Part shown: piece after piece, positions 47,050-57,742 of the stretch | Layout: each line of letters starts with the position of its first letter | Numbering within the stretch: the stretch's first letter is position 1 | Source of the DNA: Chloranthus sessilifolius | Lineage: Eukaryota > Streptophyta > Magnoliopsida > Chloranthales > Chloranthaceae | NCBI GenBank assembly: GCA_021018995.1 | Contig: CM037586.1 | Location: 153,120,060 to 153,184,059 of the forward strand | Direction of reading: 5' to 3' | Length of the DNA stretch: 64,000 nucleotides | Notes under the pieces: generated by a model | Told to the model about the DNA's origin: nothing | Seen by the model: only the letters and a program-made list of their open reading frames with translations | The model's database searches: none | Position numbers and translations under genes: made by a program

Positions 47050-47171
47050 ATCGATATCGATTGTACATACAATCGTCATCGATTGTTAATGCGATCGATA
47101 ACGATTGTGCATACAATCGTCATTGATTGTATATACAATCGTTATCGATCGCATTAACAATCGATGACGAT
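47050..47171. promoter_or_regulatory. 22-bp array 7 of the MULE (6 units), upstream of the protease gene
   Basis: Steps of 22 bp from 47050 to 47160 between the first recognised DUF1985 exon (about 46965) and the right terminal inverted repeat. This is the likely 5' or promoter side of the minus-strand gene. Confidence 0.8.
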
Positions 47172-47449
47172 CGTGTTGGAAACCGTATGATAAAGAAAAT
47201 TAATTCAAAACATAGACCATAGAAAGGAGAATAAAAAATTCTACAGAAATGGAAGGTAATTTAATTTCTAACTTACTGCTTTGGTAGGTTGAAAATTCAA
47301 AAACGAAGCGCCAGTGACTACAAATCGACACCGCCTCTCCACCGACGTCGAACGAAAAAGGAAAAAATAAAAAAGGTAAATTGAAAAGATTTGACTAAAG
47401 GATGGCTATTTATTAACTTGGGAGTAATTTCGATATTTCAAAAGGCGGG

Positions 47450-47549
47450 CGACGGCTCGGCGTGCAATGGGTCGGTTTGAGTAAAGGTGAAACTACAAGG
47501 CCTCTGACGTAAAAAGTGTATCTGACAAGGTCGGTAAGGTAAATTTCCC
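47450..47549 (-). repeat. Right terminal inverted repeat of the MULE
   Basis: Pairs with 38746-38835. The right 9-bp target duplication follows at 47550-47558. Confidence 0.88.
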
Positions 47550-47596
47550 ATAAATTTCTGCGAGTGGGCAAATGGGTGAGATTTAAACTAGGAACC

Positions 47597-47825
47597 ATGG
47601 GTCAAAATATCGTCCGATACCGATATGTATCGGACGATACGTATCGGTATTGGACTAGGACGATACAGTACATTGATGTACCGTATCGTCCAATATGTAT
47701 GGGAAGGCCTGGACGATACATTCAATGTATCGTCCGGTAAGTTACTATTCCGATACATATCGTCCGATACGTATCTGTTTGGAGCTCGGACGATACATAT
47801 CGGAAACGCAAGATTTTGACCCTTG
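47597..47825. mobile_element. Mutator-type MITE built of GTATCG/CGATAC palindromes
   Basis: Ends GGGTCAAAAT and ATTTTGACCC, flanked by perfect 9-bp duplications CTAGGAACC (47588-47596 and 47826-47834). The 229-bp interior is a string of short inverted repeats around ATCGTCCGATAC and its complement. It starts 38 bp after the MULE's right target duplication. Confidence 0.85.
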
Positions 47826-47834
47826 CTAGGAACC

Positions 47835-48711
47835 TCCATTCTTGGGGCATGGTCCTGCGCCAACCCCCTCATTGATTACCAAATTAATTGTTTAGCTGGT
47901 ACTATGTATAAGGCATGTATCCAACAAGTCAAACCTTTTTAAAGGCACAAATATTTATGACATATTGGCGTTTTTTTTAATCGTTTTTTCCTGTAAAGAG
48001 CATACTCTCTCACACGGAAAAAATCATTAACTACGCTGAGTCAAATGATAAAGATCTTTTTTATCCCTCTTCCACACAATAGATCTTGAGATCATAATCT
48101 ACTTATTAGACGGTCATATGTTGATTTCACATGACACACATCTCTAAAAGTGATCGTCTGATAGGTACACCCATGATCATTATTGCATTCAAGGATGTTG
48201 TCATTTGGAATCCAGATCTGATCATCTTATAGGTGGGCGTCGATATCAAGATCAATTGTGTGGTAGGTTGTGACAAAATAATTTCCATCAATTGATTTAA
48301 GGTAGTCAACATTTTTTTCTTGTGAATGAGCGTATGCTCTTCACAAGAAAAATGCGTGTGAATAGAAAAATGCGTGTGAATAACCCCTCCTTTTATGATT
48401 TTGTGTCTCATTTGTTTTAGAAGTAACACCTTTTTTATGTTACAACCACTTGAGCAAAGCAAAAAATATTGGCTACTTGGAATATGAGGATTGAGATCAT
48501 TTTCCTCCCAATCTTGCACACAATACAGCTTGTGGGATCATAGCTCTACCTTGAGATGGTCAGATGTTGATTCATCCTCCCAATCTTGCACACAATAGCA
48601 GTTGGGATGATAGCTCTATCGTAAAATGGACAGATATTGATTCCACACGGCACACATCCCAAAAATAGACATTAACCATATTTTTTATTTTTATTTTGTG
48701 ATAACTACGAG
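47835..48711. repeat. Intergenic DNA with dispersed-repeat fragments
   Basis: No gene. Two or three diverged copies of the dispersed repeat are seen (48020-48330, 48470-48570, 48570-48660), with shared wording around CACACAATAGATCTTGAGATCAT and CAGATGTTGATT. Confidence 0.5.
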
Positions 48712-48880
48712 TAGGGCTCTCAATGGGTCAGGTTGGCCCGGATTTTGGCCCACACTCGGCCCAGAAAAAAGTAGTACTTTCTATCAATCAAACCCGGCCC
48801 GATATCCGGTTCGGAATAAACATGTTGCAACCTGGATAAATCCGGACCAGGCTTCGGTTGAGTGTTCCAACACCATACCC

Positions 48881-48928
<48 letters not shown>

Positions 48929-49335
48929 TTATCCTTTTAAAATTATAAAAAAATTTTCTTTTAATTAAATATAATTTACTTGAATGCCCTGAGATTAATC
49001 ATTGTCCGTTATAATCATTGTGCAACAAACTAAAATGAAATATTTGTATAAAATCATGTACCTGAGCTTCTATAATGTTAATATAATTATTTAATTAAAT
49101 TTTTAACCTTCTTCAAACTTTTATTAGAAAAAAAAAGTTTAAACCCAACCAAATTTTATTAGTAAAAAAAAGCTCAACAAATGCCCAAGCTCGGCCCGAC
49201 CCGAGGGGCCGGGTTTGGACTGGGTACATCGCAGCCCGACTTAGGACCGGGTTGAAAATTTTGGCAACCCGGCCCGAGTACATTAGGGCCGGATTGAGCC
49301 CCTGCCGACCCTAATCCGGTCCATTGAAAGCCCCA
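48712..49335. mobile_element. hAT-type non-autonomous element, copy 2 (inverted)
   Basis: Same family as 37147-37850 in opposite orientation. Ends TAGGGCTCTCAATGGG and CCATTGAAAGCCCCA. The 8-bp flanks ACTACGAG and TCTAGAAG only partly agree, so this copy looks older. It contains an (AT)n run at about 48882-48927. Confidence 0.78.
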
Positions 49336-49847
49336 TCTAGAAGAACCACATTTGATGTTATGTCATTTTCAAATTCACTTTGAAATGTGTGTCATAGGGA
49401 ATCAATATTTGAGATGGTAGGCCCAAAAGCTCAATATTTATTATGTTAAAGATTAGGAAGAAAAATGATCTCCATCATTTGCTGTGCTTAAGTGATGTGG
49501 CTGTAACTAAAAAAGGTTGGGCAATAACCTCTTTTTTTCTAAAAGGAAACAAGTCACCTATTATGATAGGTGGAAATTTGTTTTAATCAAGTCTATCAAT
49601 TATGTAAAAAGTTCTATAAAAAAACCAAAAAATTTATATAAAAAGTACAATGTTTAGATTTAATAAAAAAAAATACCACTATCGTGGCCTTCGGGCAGGT
49701 CAATAACTTTTTAAAATTATCAATTAAAACAAAGTTTCCAAAATTTAGATTGTAACTATTCATTTTAAAAGCGTTGATATACAATAAGGGCACATTTCGT
49801 TGGTTACAAGGAGTTTCACATGAAACGTGCTTTCCATACATGCCTAG
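49336..49847. other. Intergenic DNA
   Basis: A dispersed-repeat fragment at 49350-49510, otherwise AT-rich with no gene seen. Confidence 0.5.
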
Positions 49848-50215
49848 GGCTGCTTATGGGATAGCTCTCTATTGGCCCTTGTTGTAAAAGAGTTTACCTA
49901 TTTTAGTAAGTTCTCATCCTCTTTGCTAACATTATACTACTTAATTTAGTAGGTACCCCTTCTTTTTGATAACTCTTTATAGAGCAAGATTTTATATAAG
50001 ATTTATATGTTCAGTAATTCTACCCTCCTCTCTACTCACACCTTGTCAGAGCAGATTTTATTTGCTCTGATAGGGAGTTAGTAGAGAGCAGGGAGGTTAC
50101 TGCTAGAGCAAATAAATTCTCATTTGCAGGGAGTAAGAAAAGATAATGGGAATCAACTACAGCAAGTGAACTCTGCTATGGTAGAGGCTAGCAAAGAGTT
50201 ATGCCATACGCAGCT
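49848..50215. mobile_element. MITE with GGCTGCTTATGG terminal inverted repeats
   Basis: Left GGCTGCTTATGGGATAGCTC and right (inverted) AGCTGCGTATGGCATAACTC match over about 30 bp. TAG flanks both ends (49845-49847 and 50216-50218). Interior has further inverted repeats (AGAGCAGATTTTATTTGCTCT). Superfamily uncertain. Confidence 0.72.
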
Positions 50216-50218
50216 TAG

Positions 50219-53200
50219 ATTACTTGCTTTCCACCTCATTTAAAATACTTTATCACAAAATGTTTTCGTAAAATTTACTTTTGTGAAAAAATTCAAATGA
50301 TATTCGACTACTTTAAATAGAGAGCCAGTAGTTATACTCGAAAAGTTACCCCTTACACCGAATTTAAAATAAAGACTTATAAGTTTGACAACCTTTGTTA
50401 TGTGAAAATATTATCTAAGTCGTTTAATTTGAAAGTCATGATTTAAAGATATTAAGTGTAAAAGATTAGCACAAAATAATTTTTATCATGTAATTAAATT
50501 TAGTCAAAGGCTATTATCTGATTCACTCGTTGACGACAATAGATTATATGATAAATATTGTGTTTTGCTCCAATGTTATTCACCGGAGATCTACAAATCA
50601 TGAACTTCACATCCGACGACCTAAGTTATGTTTTCACGTGTCACATATCCTAAAATACCAAATCTTTCTTGAAACTCGATGCAAATGCCAAACTTTCTGT
50701 GTGCAAGTAATGACTCCCTTTAAAATCTTACTTGTAACATATAAATGAAAAATATTCATTGGAATCTGAATAGTGGATTGCACCGAGTGATTACACAACT
50801 ACAAGCTTAATGTATCACCATTGTCGAAAAAAATTCCAGACGAGGATGTGGAACTTTTAACCTGTTTGGGATGTCTAATATGTGAAGACACCATCAGTGA
50901 TCTAAAACTCTGGAGCTGAATATTGTTAAGAGAAAACATTTTTCATGTGTGATTCAATGCAGTCAATAGTTTTAAATGAACGGCTAAGATGATGTTTTGC
51001 ATGCCAATCTTTAACACCATAAATTTATAGATTATAGGGCTACATCAAACAATAGACATGATGACTCCACATGCCACATGTCCCAAAAGTGACTTATTCC
51101 AAATCACTGTCTGGACCCTTAGGGGATATGGGTTAATCTCCATCCATTAAATTATACAAACCGTGGGAGATGCACATGTTTTTTAAGTACCAATTCATTG
51201 AAAGGTTAGAAATTACTTTCACTAACAATAGCACACCGGCGGGGCACGTTACGCTAACTCCTATACACAATAGCCTACCCAAAAGTTAATGGCTATAGCT
51301 ACCTACCCAACACGCTACGCTAACTCATATGCACAATAATCTACCCAAAAGTTAATGGCTATAGCAACCTACTCAAAACTCAGGCTAGAAGCCAGCTTGA
51401 GGCTTAGGGTCTCAAGGGGTTGGGCAGTGTCTGGACTGGACCTCAAACGTATAGATTATAATCGGGCCTCTTGGAGTTACCTCCCATTTATGAACTGGGC
51501 TTACTTACCTCAGCCCATGTCAGGCTCGGACTCAGGACGGTCCAAGAATATCTATGTAAAAAACATTAATTTGATCTATTCGGGCCGAGATTAAACAAGT
51601 CAACTTTTAATAGAGCTTTTTGTACTAGTCCATAGTCGGTCCAAACTAACTAATCGGGTTGGGCCAACCCATTGCAGTATGGACCGGGTATGAACAAACG
51701 ATGTGACCCATGAGTTTGAATGCAAAATCACGTGCTGCATGCCACGTGATCGCTAGTTACACCCATCCTCTAAGGGTTCACTTATCTCCATAGGGTTTTA
51801 GAAGTGATAATTTTTGGACCAATTTGCACTTCAAAACTCAGGTAAAGTATCCCATTCACCACTTGAATCTTATGCATTGAAATTTTACATATTTGACTAA
51901 CATTTGAATGGTGGATAATAATAATAATTTTTTTTTATTTTTTTTTAAGTACCTAATTAATCTTGGGAAACTTACCATGACAGCCAATCCTTTTAATGGG
52001 TGCCATATAGAGCCCAATTAGTTCGAATGCATGGATAAACCGTTCGTTCCGGGTAGGCTGCCCCGAGATTCTTCCTGGATCTGAGAGACAGACAAAGAGT
52101 TAGGGTAGACATGGAGTTGGTAATGCCCTCTCCTTTGTCGGGTTAACGGCCAAAAAGGTACATCTGTATTTTTGTCTGGTTATTTTATTCAAAAGGTATG
52201 CAACTTTTATGGCTATTCTTTTGTGAAAGTGACCACAAGGAGATGCAGAAGTCAAGGAACATAGTATCTATTTAGAGCGCAGGTGATATGCAGCCCCTCA
52301 AAGGCTATATCATATGCTATTAAAAACTCTTTTACCCTTTATTTGATGACTCAAAAATAAAATAACACCCGCACAATTTGGTACATTGAATTTATGCACC
52401 TTTAAATATAGGGATCGAGTCAGGGTTTGAGAATAAATGGGCTTGATAAAAATTTAAAAAAATCCGACAAAATTCGTCAAATTCGAGAAAAACAAAAAAT
52501 ATATTGACCTGAAATTAAAACATAGAAAAATATTAGCTTGTGACTAAAATAGGGAATAATTTGGAAAAAAGTCGTTTAATTCGCGTATAAGTCGTAAAAT
52601 TTGCAAAATATTCGAAAAGAAGGAATTTTATTCGGAATTTCCAAATAATTCAAATTTTATTGGTTTTTTAAAAAATTTACGAATTATTCGTGACTTTTTC
52701 AAAAAGTCGCGAATTTGATCAGACTGCCTTTGACCATATTTTCAATGGAAGATATGCATTGAATCATGCCCAAATTTTTTGGGTGGTACGTGATCGATCT
52801 TGTCCAAGTGGCCATGACTCCCAATCCTTGTGATGGTGATACAGAGCTAAGGACTACATCCATACACATAGTCCCCGGGCCTCACATATTTATAATTAAA
52901 GGATTATAAATGGAATATAGACAGAGTATTATGTAATTTTAAATCTATATTTTTTTATACCATTTCATCCTAATTTTTTATTAGACACAATACTACCGTG
53001 AGTAAATAACTACGTTTATACAAAACTTCAAAAAGAGACAAAATTTAACGAAACATGCAATGAGAAACGACCACATGACATCTCAACATTACCTGTTGTA
53101 TTCTAACACTAATTTGGCCTCCCCGGTTCTTACGAGGAAGAACCACAATGCTAAGTTGCTAACAAAGCAAAGTGAGATTAAAAAAATATATAATAGACAT

Positions 53201-53305
53201 ATCAATCCCAATCGCTCTCACGTCGATCTCTTCGAGGACTCCAAACGAGAAATAAAAAATCCTAAATTTCTTCTCAAGGTCTCCACACTCTCTCTCATAC
53301 ACAAA
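50219..53305. other. Intergenic DNA upstream of the ANTH gene
   Basis: No gene recognised. It contains dispersed-repeat fragments (50380-51100), a 66-bp tandem duplication (51245-51376), and AT-rich DNA with TTCGNNAA-like wording at 52430-52720. The promoter of the ANTH gene must lie within its last kilobase, but I see no clear TATA box I would defend. Confidence 0.5.
51245..51376. repeat. Tandem duplication, unit 66 bp
   Basis: Two copies, at 51245 and 51311, both reading CACG(T/C)TACGCTAACTC through CCCAAAAGTTAATGGCTATA. Confidence 0.9.
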
Positions 53306-54544
53306 ATGCAGAGGCGACTCCGACAAGCGTACACCGCTCTGAGAGAGCATGGTTGGGTCGGGTACGCTAAGATCGCAACGATCGGAGGGTTCTGTGACCT
53401 CGATCTCATAATTGTAAAGGCGACTGCCCCCGATGACATCCCCCTAGCAGAAAAATATGTTCACGAGCTCCTCAAAATCTTCTCCATCTCCCCTTCGTCC
53501 ACTCGTGCCTTCTCCCTAAGCTTCACTCGCCGATTCGGCAAGACTCGGTGCTGGCGAGTCGCACTGAAATGCCTAGTCCTCCTTCATCGTCTCCTCCGAT
53601 CCCTCCCAGATGACAACCCCTTCCGATCCGATCTCTTTTGGGCCCGATCCAACGGCTTACTCTGTCTCTACCCATGCCACTTCTGTGACAGCTCATCGTC
53701 ATCATCAGCCGATTTCACTGTTTTCGTTCGTTCATACGCTCGGCTACTCGACGACGCTCTCGACTGTTTCTTCTACGAGAAGAGCCTCTATTCATCTGAG
53801 AGCTTATTAGATAAGATGAAGGAGGTAGGGCGAGCTCTAGAGAGTTTGCCTCAGCTCCAGAACCTTATGGACCGGGTAATGGATTGCGAGCCAATGGGAG
53901 CCGCCGCTCGAAGCTTTATCGTTCGCACGGCAATGAAGCAGATCATTCGTGAGAGCTTTGCCTGCTACGCTGCCTTCGGGGGAGACATTGTCATTGTTCT
54001 TGACAACTTGTTCCAGATGCAGTACCGGGGATGCATCTCAGCCTTGGGGATATACAAGCGAGCGGCGATCCAGGTGAGTCGACTCGACAAGTTCTACGAG
54101 TCATGCAAGTCGATGTGTCTCTGCGGATCGTACGAGTATCCGTTCGTGGAACAGATTCCTCAGATATACGTCCGAGCAATGGAGATTTTCCTCGACGGGA
54201 TGTGGCAGTTAACAGAATCATCGTCATCTGTGACGTCATCGCCGGAAGATCCGCTGTCAATTTTAACAGAGGAAGAGAGCGAAAGACGTTTGGAAACAGT
54301 TATTAATACTCAGTGGGAGAAGTTCGAGGAGGAGGACGATATGGAGGAGCCGTTAATTCAGTTGGAAGTAAATAGCGTCAGTTGGGAAGTTCTTTTAGAA
54401 GCTTCAACGTTTCAACATTGGATTCCTCGAAACTTGATTTATTGCTCTACCGGATACGGTAATGAAGATAAGGGATACGGCAGCTACCGCGATGAGAATG
54501 ACAGTTGGCAATTGCAAGTTTATAATAGTAACCCTTTTATGTAA
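53306..54544 (+). CDS. ANTH-domain clathrin assembly protein (AP180/CALM family, At1g33340-like)
   Basis: 412 residues in one exon. The ANTH domain covers about residues 15-285: CRWRVALK-type helix (CWRVALKCLVLLHRLL, about 100-115), DFTVFVRSYARLLDD and the late helix MQYRGCISALGIYKRAA. Family members bind PI(4,5)P2 and clathrin and recruit cargo at the plasma membrane or trans-Golgi. The lipid-binding motif K-x9-K-x-K-(H/Y) is partly changed: K38, K50 and Y51 are present but the middle lysine is Ala48. The C-terminal tail is acidic and ends in NPF (409-411), an EH-domain ligand motif. I start at 53306 (MQRRLRQAY), as in the family; an in-frame ATG at 53060 would add 82 unrelated residues. The gene converges with THO2. 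Confidence 0.92.
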   Translation: MQRRLRQAYTALREHGWVGYAKIATIGGFCDLDLIIVKATAPDDIPLAEKYVHELLKIFSISPSSTRAFSLSFTRRFGKTRCWRVALKCLVLLHRLLRSLPDDNPFRSDLFWARSNGLLCLYPCHFCDSSSSSSADFTVFVRSYARLLDDALDCFFYEKSLYSSESLLDKMKEVGRALESLPQLQNLMDRVMDCEPMGAAARSFIVRTAMKQIIRESFACYAAFGGDIVIVLDNLFQMQYRGCISALGIYKRAAIQVSRLDKFYESCKSMCLCGSYEYPFVEQIPQIYVRAMEIFLDGMWQLTESSSSVTSSPEDPLSILTEEESERRLETVINTQWEKFEEEDDMEEPLIQLEVNSVSWEVLLEASTFQHWIPRNLIYCSTGYGNEDKGYGSYRDENDSWQLQVYNSNPFM

Positions 54545-57500
54545 GCAACGCCAAATTATAGTTAGCTAAATAGACGTACCGGTATCCGTGGCGCTGTTAA
54601 TCTGCTATCTCTACTTCACTTCTCAATTCTTCTTCGGCTGAATGATCCGGTGGGTCGCATAGAATGGGACTCATCGCCGTGTGATTTAGGATTGGGACAT
54701 GATATTAGAATGTGAGGCGAAGCATATATCATATCATAATTTCTGTACCCCAGGTCAAACTTCCTGCATCGTTGGACGTTGCGTTGTATTGGCCGGTGAT
54801 GGAGGGACACCAACAAATGAGATGTGTTTTAAACAAAAGAGATATGAACCTATATGCTATATTTTGTACCCTTTAGGCTATTATTACGATGCATTCCATG
54901 TCATACTAACGTGTGATTTATCATTATACCATGTGACTGCACATTAGTGACCAATCAAAATTGTCAAAGTTTGGCAATCCGTCTTTGGAAGATATATCAA
55001 TCCAGAGAAACATGCTTATAAGTTGTAAGTGGATGTGAACCATCCCATTGATAAACTTTAATATCAGCCATTGAAACTAAAAGCAACGGTTGATATTATA
55101 ATCAATAAGTCAGATAGTTTAAATCTCCCTAAAACACCATCTTTTAACCTGTTGCAATTCAATCTATGATCTCTCACTTTGATGGTATGGATCACCCATA
55201 TCTTAAATAACGGTCAAGAGAGTCCGGAGAGTAAGGTCCTTATTAATCTCACCTTTCTACAACCAATCTGTAGGACGTGTACCATATAATTCAACCTGGG
55301 CCCACATTGCAAAACCGTTGGATTGATCCCTAGAAGTGATACTACTATACATGTAGCACAAAAATAATGCCCTCTGTGACATTTCTCCGTCACTAGAGTT
55401 AGGCACGGGAACCAAAGTAATGGATGGAAACGGGTCGGATTTTGGATGGGTTAAGGTTAACCTAAAGCCTGACCTTATAACCACTTCCCTTGACCGTGAA
55501 CCTGAACCCGACCTGAACCTGGCCAAAACCTGACTTGCTTGCTGGACCTAGAACCGCACTTGGACCTGCACCCAACCAGCTAGTATAATTTAGCTGAATT
55601 TTTAGCTCTAGACCCGACTTGTTAGCCACTTTTGGAACTGACCTGAACCTGTTGGAAAGTATAATGTAAATGTCTGATAGCCAATAGGTACTAGGTCGGG
55701 TTTCGTGCTAACATGAACCCAACCTGTTTACGCAACAGGCCGATATTATTGACCCCAACCAGCATATATGTGTTGATATTTTTAACCCCGGAACTGATCT
55801 GTGTAACAGGTTGGATCTGATAAACTTACCAGATCGACCCAACTCGTTTGCACCCTATCTATACCATGCATGTGTCATCATTGTTCAAGAATCAAGTTCA
55901 TCTGCATGGAAGGTCACAATGTTGATGAAGATCAACCCACAACTCTCACTAATCAAACTATGCAAGCCATCCGGCCAAATGCACTTTCTCATTATATACA
56001 CGGCCTGTTGCCCATCTTCATATCAGCTCTTCATTTGCAGGCTCACTCTTGATCAGAAAGATGTCCAAGTTCATGAGCTATTCTTTAGCTACGTCCAAGC
56101 GGATGAATTAGATTCCTACGTATTATTGCCACATTTGTCCAACAGATGATCTGAACCCCATCCCCAATATTCAATCAAGCCTGGCCACCTATTGCCAATT
56201 AGTGAATGATCCCCTTGGTGGGCTCACCAAAAGAATATTTCTTTTCCAATTAGAAATAAATAATAAAAAGTTACTGAAAGATTCGTTGGTGGGCTCACCA
56301 GATTGCGACACATTCATAACTAGCGACACGAGCAAGGTGTGTGATGTTGTAACTGCTAGCAATCATGTTTCCTGTGGACCAGAGTAACTAACTGTGGGGG
56401 GCGGTTGGCATAAAGGCTCGTCTCCACTGGATTAGTTGTCTGGCATCCAGATTCTCTCATCACATCCATGTGTTCCATTCAGTCTCTAAAGTCCTTTCAG
56501 CCTACATGGTCAACTAGTAAATGGTTCCTCGTGGTCGGCTCTAAACCATGCATACACTTGGAAGCAGGGCCAGCAAACTATGTATGTCATGGGTTACACA
56601 AGGCTGGTGTCATGTTGTGTTTCTCCTCCGTGCACACTGACCTGTCAACAATAGGTGGCTGCAAAATTGTTCCCGCCACCAATTCCCCTACCTTGCTTCC
56701 GATGCAGTATGCTGGGCAGAACCGCCAGATCAAACTCTCCATTCTTGCTTGAGGACCTGTCATGAAGATGGTTACTCAGCTCAGGGAACACAAAGTAATG
56801 CTAAATTCACTCCATGGGTCAATGACGCATGTGTCAAGCGCAGTGCAGGAGTCCATCTCCCTCCTCAAACTGGTCAAATCTTGGCAGATGCATATATATT
56901 TTGAGAACTAAATCAGAGAAAGGTCATCATAGAGGGGGGGAATTTAGATGACCAGCAGGCCATCATATTCGGTAACCTCAGAAAACTAAAAAAACTATGA
57001 AACAGTTGAGTCTCCTGATGGAACTGACCAGTTGTGGTATCTTGAACCCACTGCCACAAACTCCCTGACAGCAACCAAGTTTGTAGTTATCCAGAAGTCC
57101 GTACCTAGGTCGGCATTCAGAGATAGGTTATCGTAGAGGTAGATTCACTTTATTTCACTTATTAAATTGAAAGACCCTCACCTTGGCCAGACATACTACA
57201 ACAGTACCAGCTTGAAAGCTGAAAATCTGTTGGAACTTTGAACTCTTAAATCTATATAATATTCAGATTTTTGCAGCAACAATCCAATAATCATATGCTT
57301 TAAAAGCCAGTATAAAAATGATACACTGAAGACTAAAGTTTGCTCAAAATATATAACCTTAAGAGTATACATGAGGGACAGATCCCGTGCTCAATGTTCC
57401 ATTCCATGGCTTTCCAGCTTCCTCTTCAAACACAGTAAGTAACAGAACCACCAAAATCTGAATGGGCATCAGATACTTCCCCACTGATAAAATTAGTCGT

Positions 57501-57666
57501 GATCAATAACCCCCTCCACCCAAAAAGTCAAAATGCAGATGACAATAACTTACCACAGATGGAACATAGTGATTCACCATCCATGGGCACTGGCTTCGAA
57601 TGAGCGGCTGGCTTAGGATTCAGCAATACATAAACTGGAGTTTAAAACGAAATAAGTCACCTCTCT
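54545..57666. other. Intergenic DNA between convergent host genes
   Basis: Contains 3' ends of both genes. A GC-rich segment with CCCGACCTGAACCTG-type repeats (55430-55800) looks like a worn hAT-type element, without clear ends. The 15-mer TTGGTGGGCTCACCA occurs at about 56213 and 56285. Confidence 0.45.
56950..57100 (+). mobile_element. Possible worn Copia gag/protease relic
   Basis: QLWYLEPTATNSLTAT (about 57030-57078) resembles the Copia motif around WYLDSGATxHMT. Flanking sequence to 56160 may belong to the same relic but I cannot align it securely. Broken beyond counting; very old. Confidence 0.3.
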
Positions 57667-57742
57667 TCAGGGACGAGGGCGATGCCTGCGTTTTGCTTCA
57701 GCTCTCTGCCGCTTCTCGTCCTCCCAGTCTCGTTCATAAATC
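57667..57742 (-). CDS. THO2: THO2 last exon
   Basis: Acceptor AAATCAG before 57742. Its first base completes a Gln codon, then IYERDWEDEKRQRAEAKRRH and four more residues to TGA at 57667-57669. Confidence 0.9.

Larger units (their letters stand above)
38746..47549. mobile_element. 8.8-kb Mutator-like element carrying a Ulp1-type gene
   Basis: Terminal inverted repeats start GGAAAATTTACCTAATCGACC and, inverted, GGGAAATTTACCTTACCGAC, and stay similar for about 90 bp (shared TGTCAGATACAC and TAGTTTCACCTTTAC). Perfect 9-bp duplications ATAAATTTC lie at 38737-38745 and 47550-47558, the length typical of Mutator. Inside are a plus-strand MURA-type transposase (39513-42272) and a convergent minus-strand DUF1985/Ulp1 gene (42905-46970). 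Seven 22-bp-period arrays fill the non-coding gaps. Both genes contain stops and frame changes, so this copy is probably not autonomous. Confidence 0.93.

Noticed and set aside
39152-47171. CRISPR-like array
   Set aside because: Regular repeats with spacers, but this is a plant transposon, the repeats are 12 bp and degenerate, spacers are 10 bp and recurrent, and there are no cas genes.
53060-53305. 82-residue N-terminal extension of the ANTH protein
   Set aside because: The family starts at MQRRLRQAY-like sequence and the extension has no similarity; the ATG at 53306 is preferred.
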